Assembly (NCBI GenBank): GCA_009779455.1
Contig: WREG01000158.1
Span: 1-5,121, forward strand
Reading direction: 5' to 3'
Length of the DNA stretch: 5,121 nt
DNA from: Oscillospiraceae bacterium
GTDB lineage: Bacteria > Bacillota > Clostridia > Oscillospirales > Acutalibacteraceae
The notes below the pieces were generated by a model. It searched no databases. It was not told the DNA's origin and saw only the letters and a program-made list of their open reading frames with translations. Both the position numbers and the translations under genes were made by a program. Positions 1 through 5,121 of this stretch are shown in pieces (within the stretch, counting starts at the first letter, position 1; every line of letters starts with the position of its first letter).

Positions 1-238
1 CATCGATGCCGGGGTTTTGAAGCCCGACGGAGTTTATCATCCCTTCGGTGCATTCGGCAATCCTGGGCGTGGGGTTCCCGAAGCGGGCATCTTTTGTAGT
101 GCCTTTGAACGAAAACGAGCCCAAAATATTGATGTCATAAAAATCCTTGAACTCGTTCCCATAACCGAAACAGCCGCTGGCGGGGATTATCGGGTTGTCA
201 AGCGCCCACCCGTTTAAATTTACCGAGATATCAGACAT
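1..238 (-). CDS. pyrD: Dihydroorotate dehydrogenase B, catalytic subunit (5' part only)
   Basis: The first 79 residues are visible; the gene runs off the left edge. PyrD is the FMN subunit of class 1B dihydroorotate dehydrogenase, which oxidises dihydroorotate to orotate in the cytoplasm and passes electrons to PyrK. Visible family signatures are NPIIPASGCFGYG (residues 15-27), FKGTTKDARFGNPTPR (44-59) with Lys45 at the place of the FMN-contacting lysine, and GMINSVGLQNPGID (66-79). The full family length is about 300 residues, so roughly a quarter is seen. The ATG at 238 is chosen because it gives the usual short N-terminus ahead of the first strand and sits 4 bases after a G-rich ribosome binding site. 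It overlaps the end of pyrK by 19 bases, which fits translational coupling of two subunits of one complex. Cys23 replaces the Thr commonly found in this loop. Identity is confident despite truncation. Confidence 0.96.
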   Translation of the reverse strand, partial: MSDISVNLNGWALDNPIIPASGCFGYGNEFKDFYDINILGSFSFKGTTKDARFGNPTPRIAECTEGMINSVGLQNPGID

Positions 239-987
239 AATGCCCCCCCCTTTATAAGTTCGCTTGCATATAAAACAGGGCCGTCATGGCATATCCGCTT
301 ATATCCCGCAAGGGTTTCGCAGGAGCAGCCCATGCACGCCCCGAAGCCGCAGCCCATTCTTTCCTCAAAGCTTAATTGGCCTTCAATATCAAGCGTTTGA
401 AGCAGTACGCGGAGCATTGCTTCGGGACCGCAGGAATAATAATAATCAAAATCATCTTTCCCTGTGTTAATTACAGCTTCCGTAACAAAGCCTTTTGCTC
501 CATATGAGCCGTCGGCAGTCGCGACAATTACTTCCGAACCCAAATCAATGAATTCATGTTCAAAAAACACGTCTTTTTTTGTGTTGAACCCCAAAATGAC
601 CGTCGTTTTCATACCTTTTAAAATCAATTCTTTCGCAAGGGCATATAAAGGCGGGACGCCAACGCCGCCGCCGATTATCAAAGGGTTTTCCGCGTTAACA
701 TCCGTATTGAAGCCATTGCCGAGTCCGGTCAAAACATCAAACCGCGCTCCGGGCGGCATTTCGCCCATTTTTTTAGTCCCGCCGCCGAACACCTTATATA
801 TAAGGGTCAATGTGTTTTCATCCCAATCGCAGACGGAAATAGGGCGGCGGAGATAAAAACCGTCAACAAGTATATTGACAAACTGCCCCGGGCGTTTTAT
901 CTCTTTTGTATCGCCGTACAAAACCATTTTGTATACCTTGTCGGCGATATTTTCATTTTTTATTACAGTGAAAATATGTCTTTCCAT
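220..987 (-). CDS. pyrK: Dihydroorotate dehydrogenase B, electron transfer subunit (FAD/2Fe-2S)
   Basis: PyrK carries electrons from PyrD's FMN through a [2Fe-2S] cluster and FAD to NAD+; PyrD and PyrK form a heterotetramer in class 1B enzymes. The protein is 255 residues, typical for the family. An N-terminal ferredoxin-reductase-like FAD domain (about 1-95) contains the flavin motif RRPISV at 47-52. A nucleotide-binding domain (about 100-205) contains IIGGGVGVPPLY at 104-115 and the CGPEAM motif at 186-191. The C-terminal cluster domain has Cys213, Cys218, Cys221 and Cys233, spaced C-x4-C-x2-C-x11-C, plus an extra Cys223. The frame is open for 52 further codons upstream, but those overlap pyrC and read as non-homologous hydrophobic sequence. 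The ATG at 987 gives the conserved beginning MERHIFTVI and has a GGAAAGG site 6 bases upstream, so it is preferred. It starts one base after the pyrC stop and runs into pyrD. Confidence 0.96.
   Translation of the reverse strand: MERHIFTVIKNENIADKVYKMVLYGDTKEIKRPGQFVNILVDGFYLRRPISVCDWDENTLTLIYKVFGGGTKKMGEMPPGARFDVLTGLGNGFNTDVNAENPLIIGGGVGVPPLYALAKELILKGMKTTVILGFNTKKDVFFEHEFIDLGSEVIVATADGSYGAKGFVTEAVINTGKDDFDYYYSCGPEAMLRVLLQTLDIEGQLSFEERMGCGFGACMGCSCETLAGYKRICHDGPVLYASELIKGGALCLISR
243..253 (-). promoter_or_regulatory. AAA plus G8 tract: pyrD ribosome binding site within pyrK
   Basis: On the minus strand AAA followed by eight G residues ends 4 bases before the pyrD ATG and serves as an unusual poly-G ribosome binding site. 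The same bases encode Lys-Gly-Gly-Ala near the end of PyrK. Such homopolymer runs are prone to slippage in replication, transcription or translation, and to assembly error. Confidence 0.6.
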
Positions 988-988
988 A

Positions 989-2272
989 CTAAACCTTTCC
1001 AGTAATATTATTAGATATATACAAATTATCCTTATAAACAGTAGCTTTAACCTCGCCATAAACACTTTCGCCGTCAAAAGGCGTGGATTTGCCTTTTGAT
1101 ATAAATTTATCGGGATTAATTGTATAATATGCATTAAAATCAATTATTGTAAAGTCCGCTATTTCTATAGGTAATATTTTATTATATTTAATATTCATAA
1201 TATTTCTCGGTGATATTGATATTAAATATACATATTTATTCAAATCTATTAATCCTGTTTTGACAAGAGAAGTATAAATAACGGGAAGTGAAGTCTCAAG
1301 ACCGGAAATACCCATCAAACTATCTTTTAATCCTTTGTTTTTTTCATCAAATGAATGCGGCGCGTGGTCGGTTGCGATTATATCTACAGTCCCGTCGCAT
1401 ATACCTTCAATAAGTGCGTTTTTATCTTCTTCGGAGCGTATGGGCGGGTTCATCTTAAATCTGCCCTCATCCTTTAGATCGGCGTCGCACAAGGCAATAT
1501 AATGCGGCGCGGTTTCAGCAGTGACGGGCAGGCCGTCATTTTTCGACTGCCTTACCAAAGAAACCCCTTCTTTTGTTGAAAGGTGGCAGACATGGTAACG
1601 GCAGCCTGTTTCTTTAACGAGGTCTAAATCGCGCTCGATTTGCCGCCACTCGCATTCTGAGGGTATCCCTTTGTGTCCGCTCGTTTTCGCGTAAGCCCCG
1701 TCATGGATATATCCGCTGTTCGACAGGCTTTCGTCTTCGCAGTGAGCCGCTATAAGTTTTCCTGTTTCTTTGACGGCATACATAGCTTCGCGCATCATTG
1801 ATTTGTCCTGAATGCCCTTGCCGTCGTCGGAAAAACCGACGACAAAGGGCGCGAGCGCTTTGAAATCAACAAGTTCCGCGCCACTCTGACTTTTTGTAAT
1901 AGAAGCGTAAGGAAGAACCGGGATAACTGCGGAAGCATTTATTTTATCGAGCTGAACCCGGAGGTTTTCTAAGGAATCGGGGACAGGGTCGAGGTTGGGC
2001 ATTGAGCAGACGGCTGTTACCCCGCCTTTGGCCGCAGCCATTGTTCCGGCGCGGATAGTCTCCTTACAAGAAAAACCGGGTTCGCGAAGATGCACATGCA
2101 CATCGGCCGCGCCCGGAATCAAGTGGCAATTTTTAACGTCATATATTTTGTCGAAGGGCGCTTCCGTAATAATTTTCGAAATTGCGGAAATGACGCCGTT
2201 TTCAACCGCGAGGTGCGCTTCATAAAAGCCGACGTCGCTGTATATAAGAGCGTTTTTAAAAAGCAGCTTCAT
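989..2272 (-). CDS. pyrC: Dihydroorotase, class I (multifunctional-type fold)
   Basis: Catalyses the reversible cyclisation of N-carbamoyl-aspartate to dihydroorotate, the third step of UMP synthesis, in the cytoplasm. The 427-residue length and motifs match class I dihydroorotases of Gram-positive bacteria. The metal and substrate residues are intact: DVHVHLREPG at 57-66 (His59, His61, Arg63), SDDGKG at 148-153 with the aspartate ligand, AAHCED at 175-180 (His177), VCHLST at 228-233 (His230), MNPPIR at 274-279 and ATDHAPH at 300-306 (catalytic Asp302). The fold is a TIM-barrel amidohydrolase flanked by a small beta domain made of both termini. The ATG at 2272 has GGGGA 7 bases upstream and directly begins the first beta strand. 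It is the first gene after a strong promoter and is followed by pyrK with one spacer base. Its last third is far more AT-rich than its first half, without loss of motifs. Confidence 0.97.
   Translation of the reverse strand: MKLLFKNALIYSDVGFYEAHLAVENGVISAISKIITEAPFDKIYDVKNCHLIPGAADVHVHLREPGFSCKETIRAGTMAAAKGGVTAVCSMPNLDPVPDSLENLRVQLDKINASAVIPVLPYASITKSQSGAELVDFKALAPFVVGFSDDGKGIQDKSMMREAMYAVKETGKLIAAHCEDESLSNSGYIHDGAYAKTSGHKGIPSECEWRQIERDLDLVKETGCRYHVCHLSTKEGVSLVRQSKNDGLPVTAETAPHYIALCDADLKDEGRFKMNPPIRSEEDKNALIEGICDGTVDIIATDHAPHSFDEKNKGLKDSLMGISGLETSLPVIYTSLVKTGLIDLNKYVYLISISPRNIMNIKYNKILPIEIADFTIIDFNAYYTINPDKFISKGKSTPFDGESVYGEVKATVYKDNLYISNNITGKV
994..1000 (-). promoter_or_regulatory. Ribosome binding site of pyrK inside the pyrC 3' end
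   Basis: GGAAAGG is made from the last sense codons of pyrC (Gly-Lys-Val) and lies 6 bases before the ATG at 987. It decides between this start and the longer open frame reaching into pyrC, and suggests that terminating pyrC ribosomes feed pyrK. Confidence 0.75.
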
Positions 2273-2304
2273 AAGAATTCCCCGTAAAAAAATATATCCT
2301 TTGA

Positions 2305-2333
2305 ATTTTACAACTAACGAAAAAAAATGTCAA
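2305..2333 (-). promoter_or_regulatory. Sigma-A type promoter of the pyrCKD operon
   Basis: On the minus strand a perfect -35 box TTGACA (2333-2328) is followed by exactly 17 bases and a -10 box TAAAAT (2310-2305). Transcription should start near 2300-2298, giving a leader of about 26-28 nt before the pyrC ATG. The leader contains a T7 run and the pyrC ribosome binding site GGGGA. It is too short for a PyrR-binding attenuator or a riboswitch, so regulation, if any, should act on initiation, on slippage during early transcription, or on translation. Assignment rests on sequence alone. Confidence 0.85.
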
Positions 2334-2360
2334 GCATATTAATAAATCATACAGACATTA

Positions 2361-2397
2361 TTCATTAAATATTGCCTGTAATATCTTATAAAATGAA
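2361..2397. repeat. Imperfect dyad in the pyrC/spoIIM divergent region
   Basis: TTCATT at 2361-2366 and AATGAA at 2392-2397 are exact inverse complements around a centre at 2379, with an inner ATA/TAT pair (2369-2371 and 2387-2389) in register. The element lies about 30-60 bases upstream of the pyrC -35 box and overlaps the possible spoIIM -35 box, a position where a regulator could act on both genes. The sequence is AT-rich and the match is short, so it may be chance. Confidence 0.25.
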
Positions 2398-2408
2398 ATC
2401 ATATTAAT
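2379..2408 (+). promoter_or_regulatory. Possible sigma-E-like promoter of spoIIM
   Basis: TAATATC (2379-2385) matches six of seven positions of the Bacillus sigma-E -35 consensus KMATATT. After 14 bases, CATATTAA (2400-2407) shares the CATA core of the -10 consensus CATACANT but departs after it. Spacing is correct for sigma-E, and SpoIIM is a mother-cell, sigma-E-controlled protein in Bacillus. No convincing sigma-A promoter was seen for this gene. The region is AT-rich, so a chance match is quite possible. Confidence 0.35.
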
Positions 2409-2441
2409 CTTTTAGGGAAAGCCCCGGACAAACCAATATTT

Positions 2442-2447
2442 AGGAAG
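2442..2447 (+). promoter_or_regulatory. Ribosome binding site of spoIIM
   Basis: AGGAAG lies 7 bases before the ATG at 2455 and fixes this start; the 5' untranslated part upstream holds no other strong site. Confidence 0.8.
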
Positions 2448-2454
2448 ATAAAAT

Positions 2455-3081
2455 ATGAGAAATATACATAAAAATAAATATAAAAAGTATAATATTCACA
2501 AATTTATTACAATAAACCGACAATCGCTTTTATTATTGTCAATTTTTTTCGCAGGCGTAGTCATAGGCGTATTGGCGTCAAAGAATCAGGGAGACGGGCT
2601 GCTTCAATATATAAAAAGCTCGTTTAACTGTGAAATATATATAAATAAAGGCACAAATAACTTAATATATTTCACAAATTCATTATTCTCGGGCGTGCTG
2701 TACTTATTTTTATCTTTTACTTTCGGGTTGTGCTATATAGGAATTCCGATAATTTTTTTGTTTCCGCTGATAAGGGGTATTAGTTACGGGGTAGCGGCGG
2801 GGAATTTATATTCGGCGGGCGGCTCGGCCGGAGCGGGGTATTTCGCGCTGTGTATTTTGCCGGGGGCGGTTGTTTCGACTGCGGCAATATTAATGGCCTG
2901 CCGGGAATCGATAATAATGTCCGCAGGGCTGGTAAGGGCCGTGTCCGACAAAAAGCCGCTCAAAACAGAGGAAATAAATATGTACATACGCCTACACTGC
3001 TTCATGGTTGGGATTTTAACTACAGCAAGTCTGGCGGATATGTTTTTAAACAAATATTTAGCTGGAAACATTAATATTTAA
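2455..3081 (+). CDS. spoIIM: Stage II sporulation protein M-like membrane protein
   Basis: Predicted polytopic membrane protein of 208 residues in the SpoIIM (DUF95) family. In Bacillus, SpoIIM anchors SpoIID and SpoIIP in the DMP peptidoglycan-degrading machine that drives engulfment of the forespore. Visible are a basic cytoplasmic N-terminus (1-22), a first membrane helix (about 23-41), an external loop (42-70), a long hydrophobic block (about 72-118) with the family-like core GLCYIGIPIIFLFPLIRG at 91-108, a helix at 128-149 with LPGAVVSTAAILMACRES ending near 152, and a last helix at 182-198. AGGAAG 7 bases before the ATG supports this start. Closeness to a XerC/D gene also recalls the spoIIM-fur-xerD region of Bacillus subtilis, which supports a true SpoIIM rather than another SpoIIM-domain protein. 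The first 60 codons are very AT-rich and the centre is GC-rich. Its stop overlaps that of the opposing recombinase gene. Confidence 0.85.
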   Translation: MRNIHKNKYKKYNIHKFITINRQSLLLLSIFFAGVVIGVLASKNQGDGLLQYIKSSFNCEIYINKGTNNLIYFTNSLFSGVLYLFLSFTFGLCYIGIPIIFLFPLIRGISYGVAAGNLYSAGGSAGAGYFALCILPGAVVSTAAILMACRESIIMSAGLVRAVSDKKPLKTEEINMYIRLHCFMVGILTTASLADMFLNKYLAGNINI

Positions 3082-4064
3082 AGCTTTTTTTTATTAAAAT
3101 TAGCTAAAGGGTTCGAATCAATCGCGCTTTTTATCTGTTCATTGACGATATGTGTATAAATTTGTGTGGTGCCAAGATTTTCATGCCCTAATATTTCCTT
3201 TAATGCCATTACATCCACTTTTCCGTGCTGATACATAAGCGTCGCGGCGGTGTGCCGCAGCTTGTGCGTCGAAAGCCCGGCGTCCCCGAGGCCCGATTTT
3301 TCAAGGAAGGATTTGACCAGATATTGCACCGTTTTCGGGCTTATGCGCTTGTTGCGGGCGCTGACAAAAAGAGCCGGCTCGTTTAATAAAACGGGCAAAG
3401 CGCCGGGGTTCCTCGTCGGCAAATAGGCTCTCAGCGCGTCAAAGCAGGCGGCGTTCAGGTAAATAGTGCGCTCCTTGCCGCCTTTGCCCAAAACGCGGAC
3501 GGTGCCGTCGTCGCGGATATCGCTGACATTCAGCCCGACAAGCTCTGAAAGCCGGAACCCGCAATTCAGGAAAAATGCGATTATGCAGTAATCCCGCTCC
3601 CGGTTCTTCCCGTCGATATTTTCAAGCAAAGATTTGCTCTGTTCGAGGGTCAGGTATTTCGGCAGCGCTTTTGTTTTTTTCGGGGATTCCAGCTCCTGCA
3701 TGGGGTTTGATTCCAGCAGCTTTTTATTGACGGAGAGGTATTTGAAAAACGAGCGGAGCGTCGCGACCTTGCGCGTCCTCGTGGCGGCGTTGTTGCCCCG
3801 CTCGTCCTTGCAATATGAAATGAAGGCGTAGGCGTCGTTCAGCGTGACGGATTTAAAAAAATCCAAGCCGCATTTTGAAACGTCGATTTTGTCAAAATCA
3901 CAATTCCCCGAAAGCCCGCGGTAATTTAAGATAAAACGCAGAAACGTGCGGAGGTCAAGGGCGTATTCGCCGACGGTTTTCGGCGAGTTATTTTTTATGC
4001 CGTTCAAATATGTAAGATATTCCCGGACAAGCTCCGGCAATTCAAGCATTTCGTTTTTTTTCAT
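3078..4064 (-). CDS. xerD: Tyrosine site-specific recombinase, XerC/XerD type
   Basis: Cytoplasmic recombinase expected to resolve chromosome dimers at dif. The 328-residue protein has an N-terminal SAM-like core-binding domain (about 8-112) and a catalytic domain (about 135-312). All catalytic residues are present: Arg171 in GFRLSEL, Lys194 in VLGKGGKER, His267 and Arg270 in STHKLRHTAA, His294 in LGHENLG and the nucleophile Tyr303 in TTQIYTH. Whether it is the XerC or XerD partner cannot be told; the symbol follows the position next to spoIIM. Phage-type integrase is less likely because there are no att-like repeats or phage genes nearby, and the arm-binding domain is absent. The ATG at 4064 lies two bases after the beta-galactosidase stop and lacks a recognisable ribosome binding site, so expression probably depends on translational coupling. 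Met6 is an alternative start, also without a good site. The C-terminus ends in a lysine-rich tail encoded by an A8 run. Confidence 0.92.
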   Translation of the reverse strand: MKKNEMLELPELVREYLTYLNGIKNNSPKTVGEYALDLRTFLRFILNYRGLSGNCDFDKIDVSKCGLDFFKSVTLNDAYAFISYCKDERGNNAATRTRKVATLRSFFKYLSVNKKLLESNPMQELESPKKTKALPKYLTLEQSKSLLENIDGKNRERDYCIIAFFLNCGFRLSELVGLNVSDIRDDGTVRVLGKGGKERTIYLNAACFDALRAYLPTRNPGALPVLLNEPALFVSARNKRISPKTVQYLVKSFLEKSGLGDAGLSTHKLRHTAATLMYQHGKVDVMALKEILGHENLGTTQIYTHIVNEQIKSAIDSNPLANFNKKKL

Positions 4065-4066
4065 AA

Positions 4067-5121
4067 TTATTTTATCGGGCAGACGGTGAATTTGTATTCA
4101 AAACCGTCGGTGACGTCAACACGGTATTCCATTTCCGCGTCCGGCCCGCAGGCCGCCGTTCCCGCGCCGCGCACGAAGCCGTCGATATTGAGGACGGTGG
4201 TGTGCATGTCGGTCAAATCCTCCTGATGCTTCGCTTTGAACAGCGCGTCTTGTGTGTAATCATGCGCCGTGAACGCGATTTTATTGTCAGCATAGAATTT
4301 AAGCCCTTTGCCGTCCGCATTAGTAATTTTTAGCCACTTTACATCGCCGTGCATACCGTTCTCCTGCGGGTAGATATAAGGTTCGTGGGTTTCTTTTACT
4401 GTCGTTTTATATATCCCGACGGGCGACTGCTCCTTGAAATCGGAGAGGTTTTCAAGCCTGCCCCTGCCGTAATAAGCGACATCGGAAAATTCTTCGGGCA
4501 TTTCGAGGGTAAGCCCTACGCGCGGCAAATCGACCGCTACTTCGTCCGCGTCGTCGTTTGCACGAACCCTTGCCGCTATGTCAATACCACCTGCGCTGTC
4601 AATAAAATAATCTATTTCGCCAAAATATAACAAGTTGTTTTTAGCGAACATATCCAGTTTTGTCTTGACGCATACCACGTAAGGCTCCATTGTGACGCTA
4701 AAATCTGATGGCTTGCATTTTATTTTGTCAAGCCCCAGCGGGAGCCACATAAGCTTGCCCATAAAAGCGTTGTCGTTGTCGGTCAGGGCGCGGAAAATAT
4801 TGAGGTTGAATCCGATTTTTTTGCCCTCGGGGTTTTGGTTGATATATTCCGTTCCGTCAACGGAATAATTTGAGATAAGGGCTTTTTCTGTGTCAAATTT
4901 CACAAATCCTTTGTCGAAATTTATTGTAAGCATACCGTTTTCGCTTTCAGCGGAGATTTTAGAGCCCAATTCGTATTCAAACTCGTATGGGACGTCGTTT
5001 AACGCAAGCTGTTCGACGGCTACAAGCTTGTTACCATCCAAATATGTGATATTTAAGTGATAATCTCTATTATCATCAAATTTAATATGTGGAATATTTA
5101 TAGATTTTGACGATTCCGGTA
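4067..5121 (-). CDS. lacZ: Beta-galactosidase, glycoside hydrolase family 2, C-terminal part
   Basis: The last 350 residues of a large family 2 beta-galactosidase; the gene enters from the right edge. The frame is open to the window end (residues 1-26 read before the TTG at 5041), and the protein already lies inside a known domain there, so that TTG is not the start. The visible part begins in the immunoglobulin-like domain before the C-terminal beta-sandwich, then covers the whole Bgal_small domain. Signatures are FRALTDND (residues 109-116; family FWRAPTDND), PRVGLTLEMP (199-208), YYGRGRLENLSD (216-227; family YYGRGPxENYxDR), PYIYPQENG (247-255) and GAGTAACGP (318-326; family GxGxxSCGP). 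The catalytic TIM barrel lies outside the window, so activity and true substrate cannot be judged, and several consensus positions differ. No signal peptide can be assessed. It is two bases upstream of the recombinase gene. Confidence 0.9.
   Translation of the reverse strand, partial: PESSKSINIPHIKFDDNRDYHLNITYLDGNKLVAVEQLALNDVPYEFEYELGSKISAESENGMLTINFDKGFVKFDTEKALISNYSVDGTEYINQNPEGKKIGFNLNIFRALTDNDNAFMGKLMWLPLGLDKIKCKPSDFSVTMEPYVVCVKTKLDMFAKNNLLYFGEIDYFIDSAGGIDIAARVRANDDADEVAVDLPRVGLTLEMPEEFSDVAYYGRGRLENLSDFKEQSPVGIYKTTVKETHEPYIYPQENGMHGDVKWLKITNADGKGLKFYADNKIAFTAHDYTQDALFKAKHQEDLTDMHTTVLNIDGFVRGAGTAACGPDAEMEYRVDVTDGFEYKFTVCPIK

Noticed and set aside
988..1143. Longer pyrK start with 52 extra residues at 1143.
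   Set aside because: The extension overlaps pyrC, reads as non-homologous hydrophobic sequence, and the ATG at 987 has a good binding site and the conserved PyrK N-terminus.
1995..2287. Plus-strand open frames inside pyrC, and similar frames opposite pyrK and the beta-galactosidase.
   Set aside because: They mirror conserved genes on the other strand, have no binding sites and show no family motifs.
2331..2360. CATACAGA (2348-2355) as a sigma-E -10 box for spoIIM.
   Set aside because: No matching -35 element lies 14-15 bases upstream, and it would leave a leader of about 95 bases; the pair at 2379-2407 fits better.
2411..2428. GGG-AAAG-CCC mini hairpin in the spoIIM leader.
   Set aside because: Only three to four base pairs, and not placed to hide the ribosome binding site.
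3052..3092. Terminator after spoIIM: AAATATT (3052-3058) pairs with AATATTT (3073-3079), followed by eight T residues at 3085-3092.
   Set aside because: The stem has no G or C pairs and a 14-base loop, so it is too weak to call as an intrinsic terminator; the T run is also the lysine-coding tail of the recombinase gene.
3078..4064. Recombinase gene as the integrase of a mobile element.
   Set aside because: No attachment-site repeats, tRNA, excisionase or phage genes are visible; the short Xer-type architecture and the spoIIM neighbour point to a chromosomal function.
5039..5041. TTG at 5041 as the beta-galactosidase start.
   Set aside because: The frame stays open to the window edge and the upstream residues continue the same domain, so the gene is cut by the window rather than starting here.

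Overview
The window looks like ordinary chromosome from an anaerobic, endospore-forming Firmicute, most likely class Clostridia. Three things point there: a class 1B dihydroorotate dehydrogenase pair (PyrD plus the iron-sulfur flavoprotein PyrK), a SpoIIM-type engulfment protein, and a chromosomal XerC/XerD recombinase beside spoIIM. Order or genus cannot be fixed from this sequence alone. No phage, IS, CRISPR, tRNA or rRNA gene was found, and no clear new system.

Layout. At the left, positions 1-2272 hold a minus-strand pyrimidine operon read right to left: pyrC (2272-989), pyrK (987-220) and the start of pyrD (238-1, running off the left edge). The genes are tightly packed: a single base separates pyrC and pyrK, and pyrK and pyrD overlap by 19 bases. 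The operon is driven by a near-consensus housekeeping promoter (TTGACA, 17 bases, TAAAAT at 2333-2305). Its predicted leader is under 30 nt, so there is no room for a PyrR attenuator. A divergent 182-base intergenic region (2273-2454) separates it from spoIIM (2455-3081, plus strand), which is preceded by a good ribosome binding site and a possible sigma-E-like promoter. spoIIM meets xerC/xerD (4064-3078, minus) tail to tail, with a 4-base overlap of the stop codons. Two bases upstream of the recombinase start ends the 3' part of a family 2 beta-galactosidase gene (5121-4067, minus, 5' end outside the window).

How the genes work together. PyrC closes carbamoyl aspartate to dihydroorotate, and the PyrD/PyrK complex oxidises dihydroorotate to orotate with NAD+, so the left operon covers two consecutive steps of UMP synthesis. 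SpoIIM is expected in the mother-cell membrane during engulfment. XerC/D resolves chromosome dimers. The beta-galactosidase is a carbohydrate-use gene that appears to share a transcript with the recombinase.

The points most worth checking are a run of eight G residues at the pyrK/pyrD junction, whose -1 frame runs straight into pyrD and would fuse the two subunits; the strong change of base composition inside spoIIM and pyrC; and the stop-codon overlap of spoIIM with the recombinase gene.
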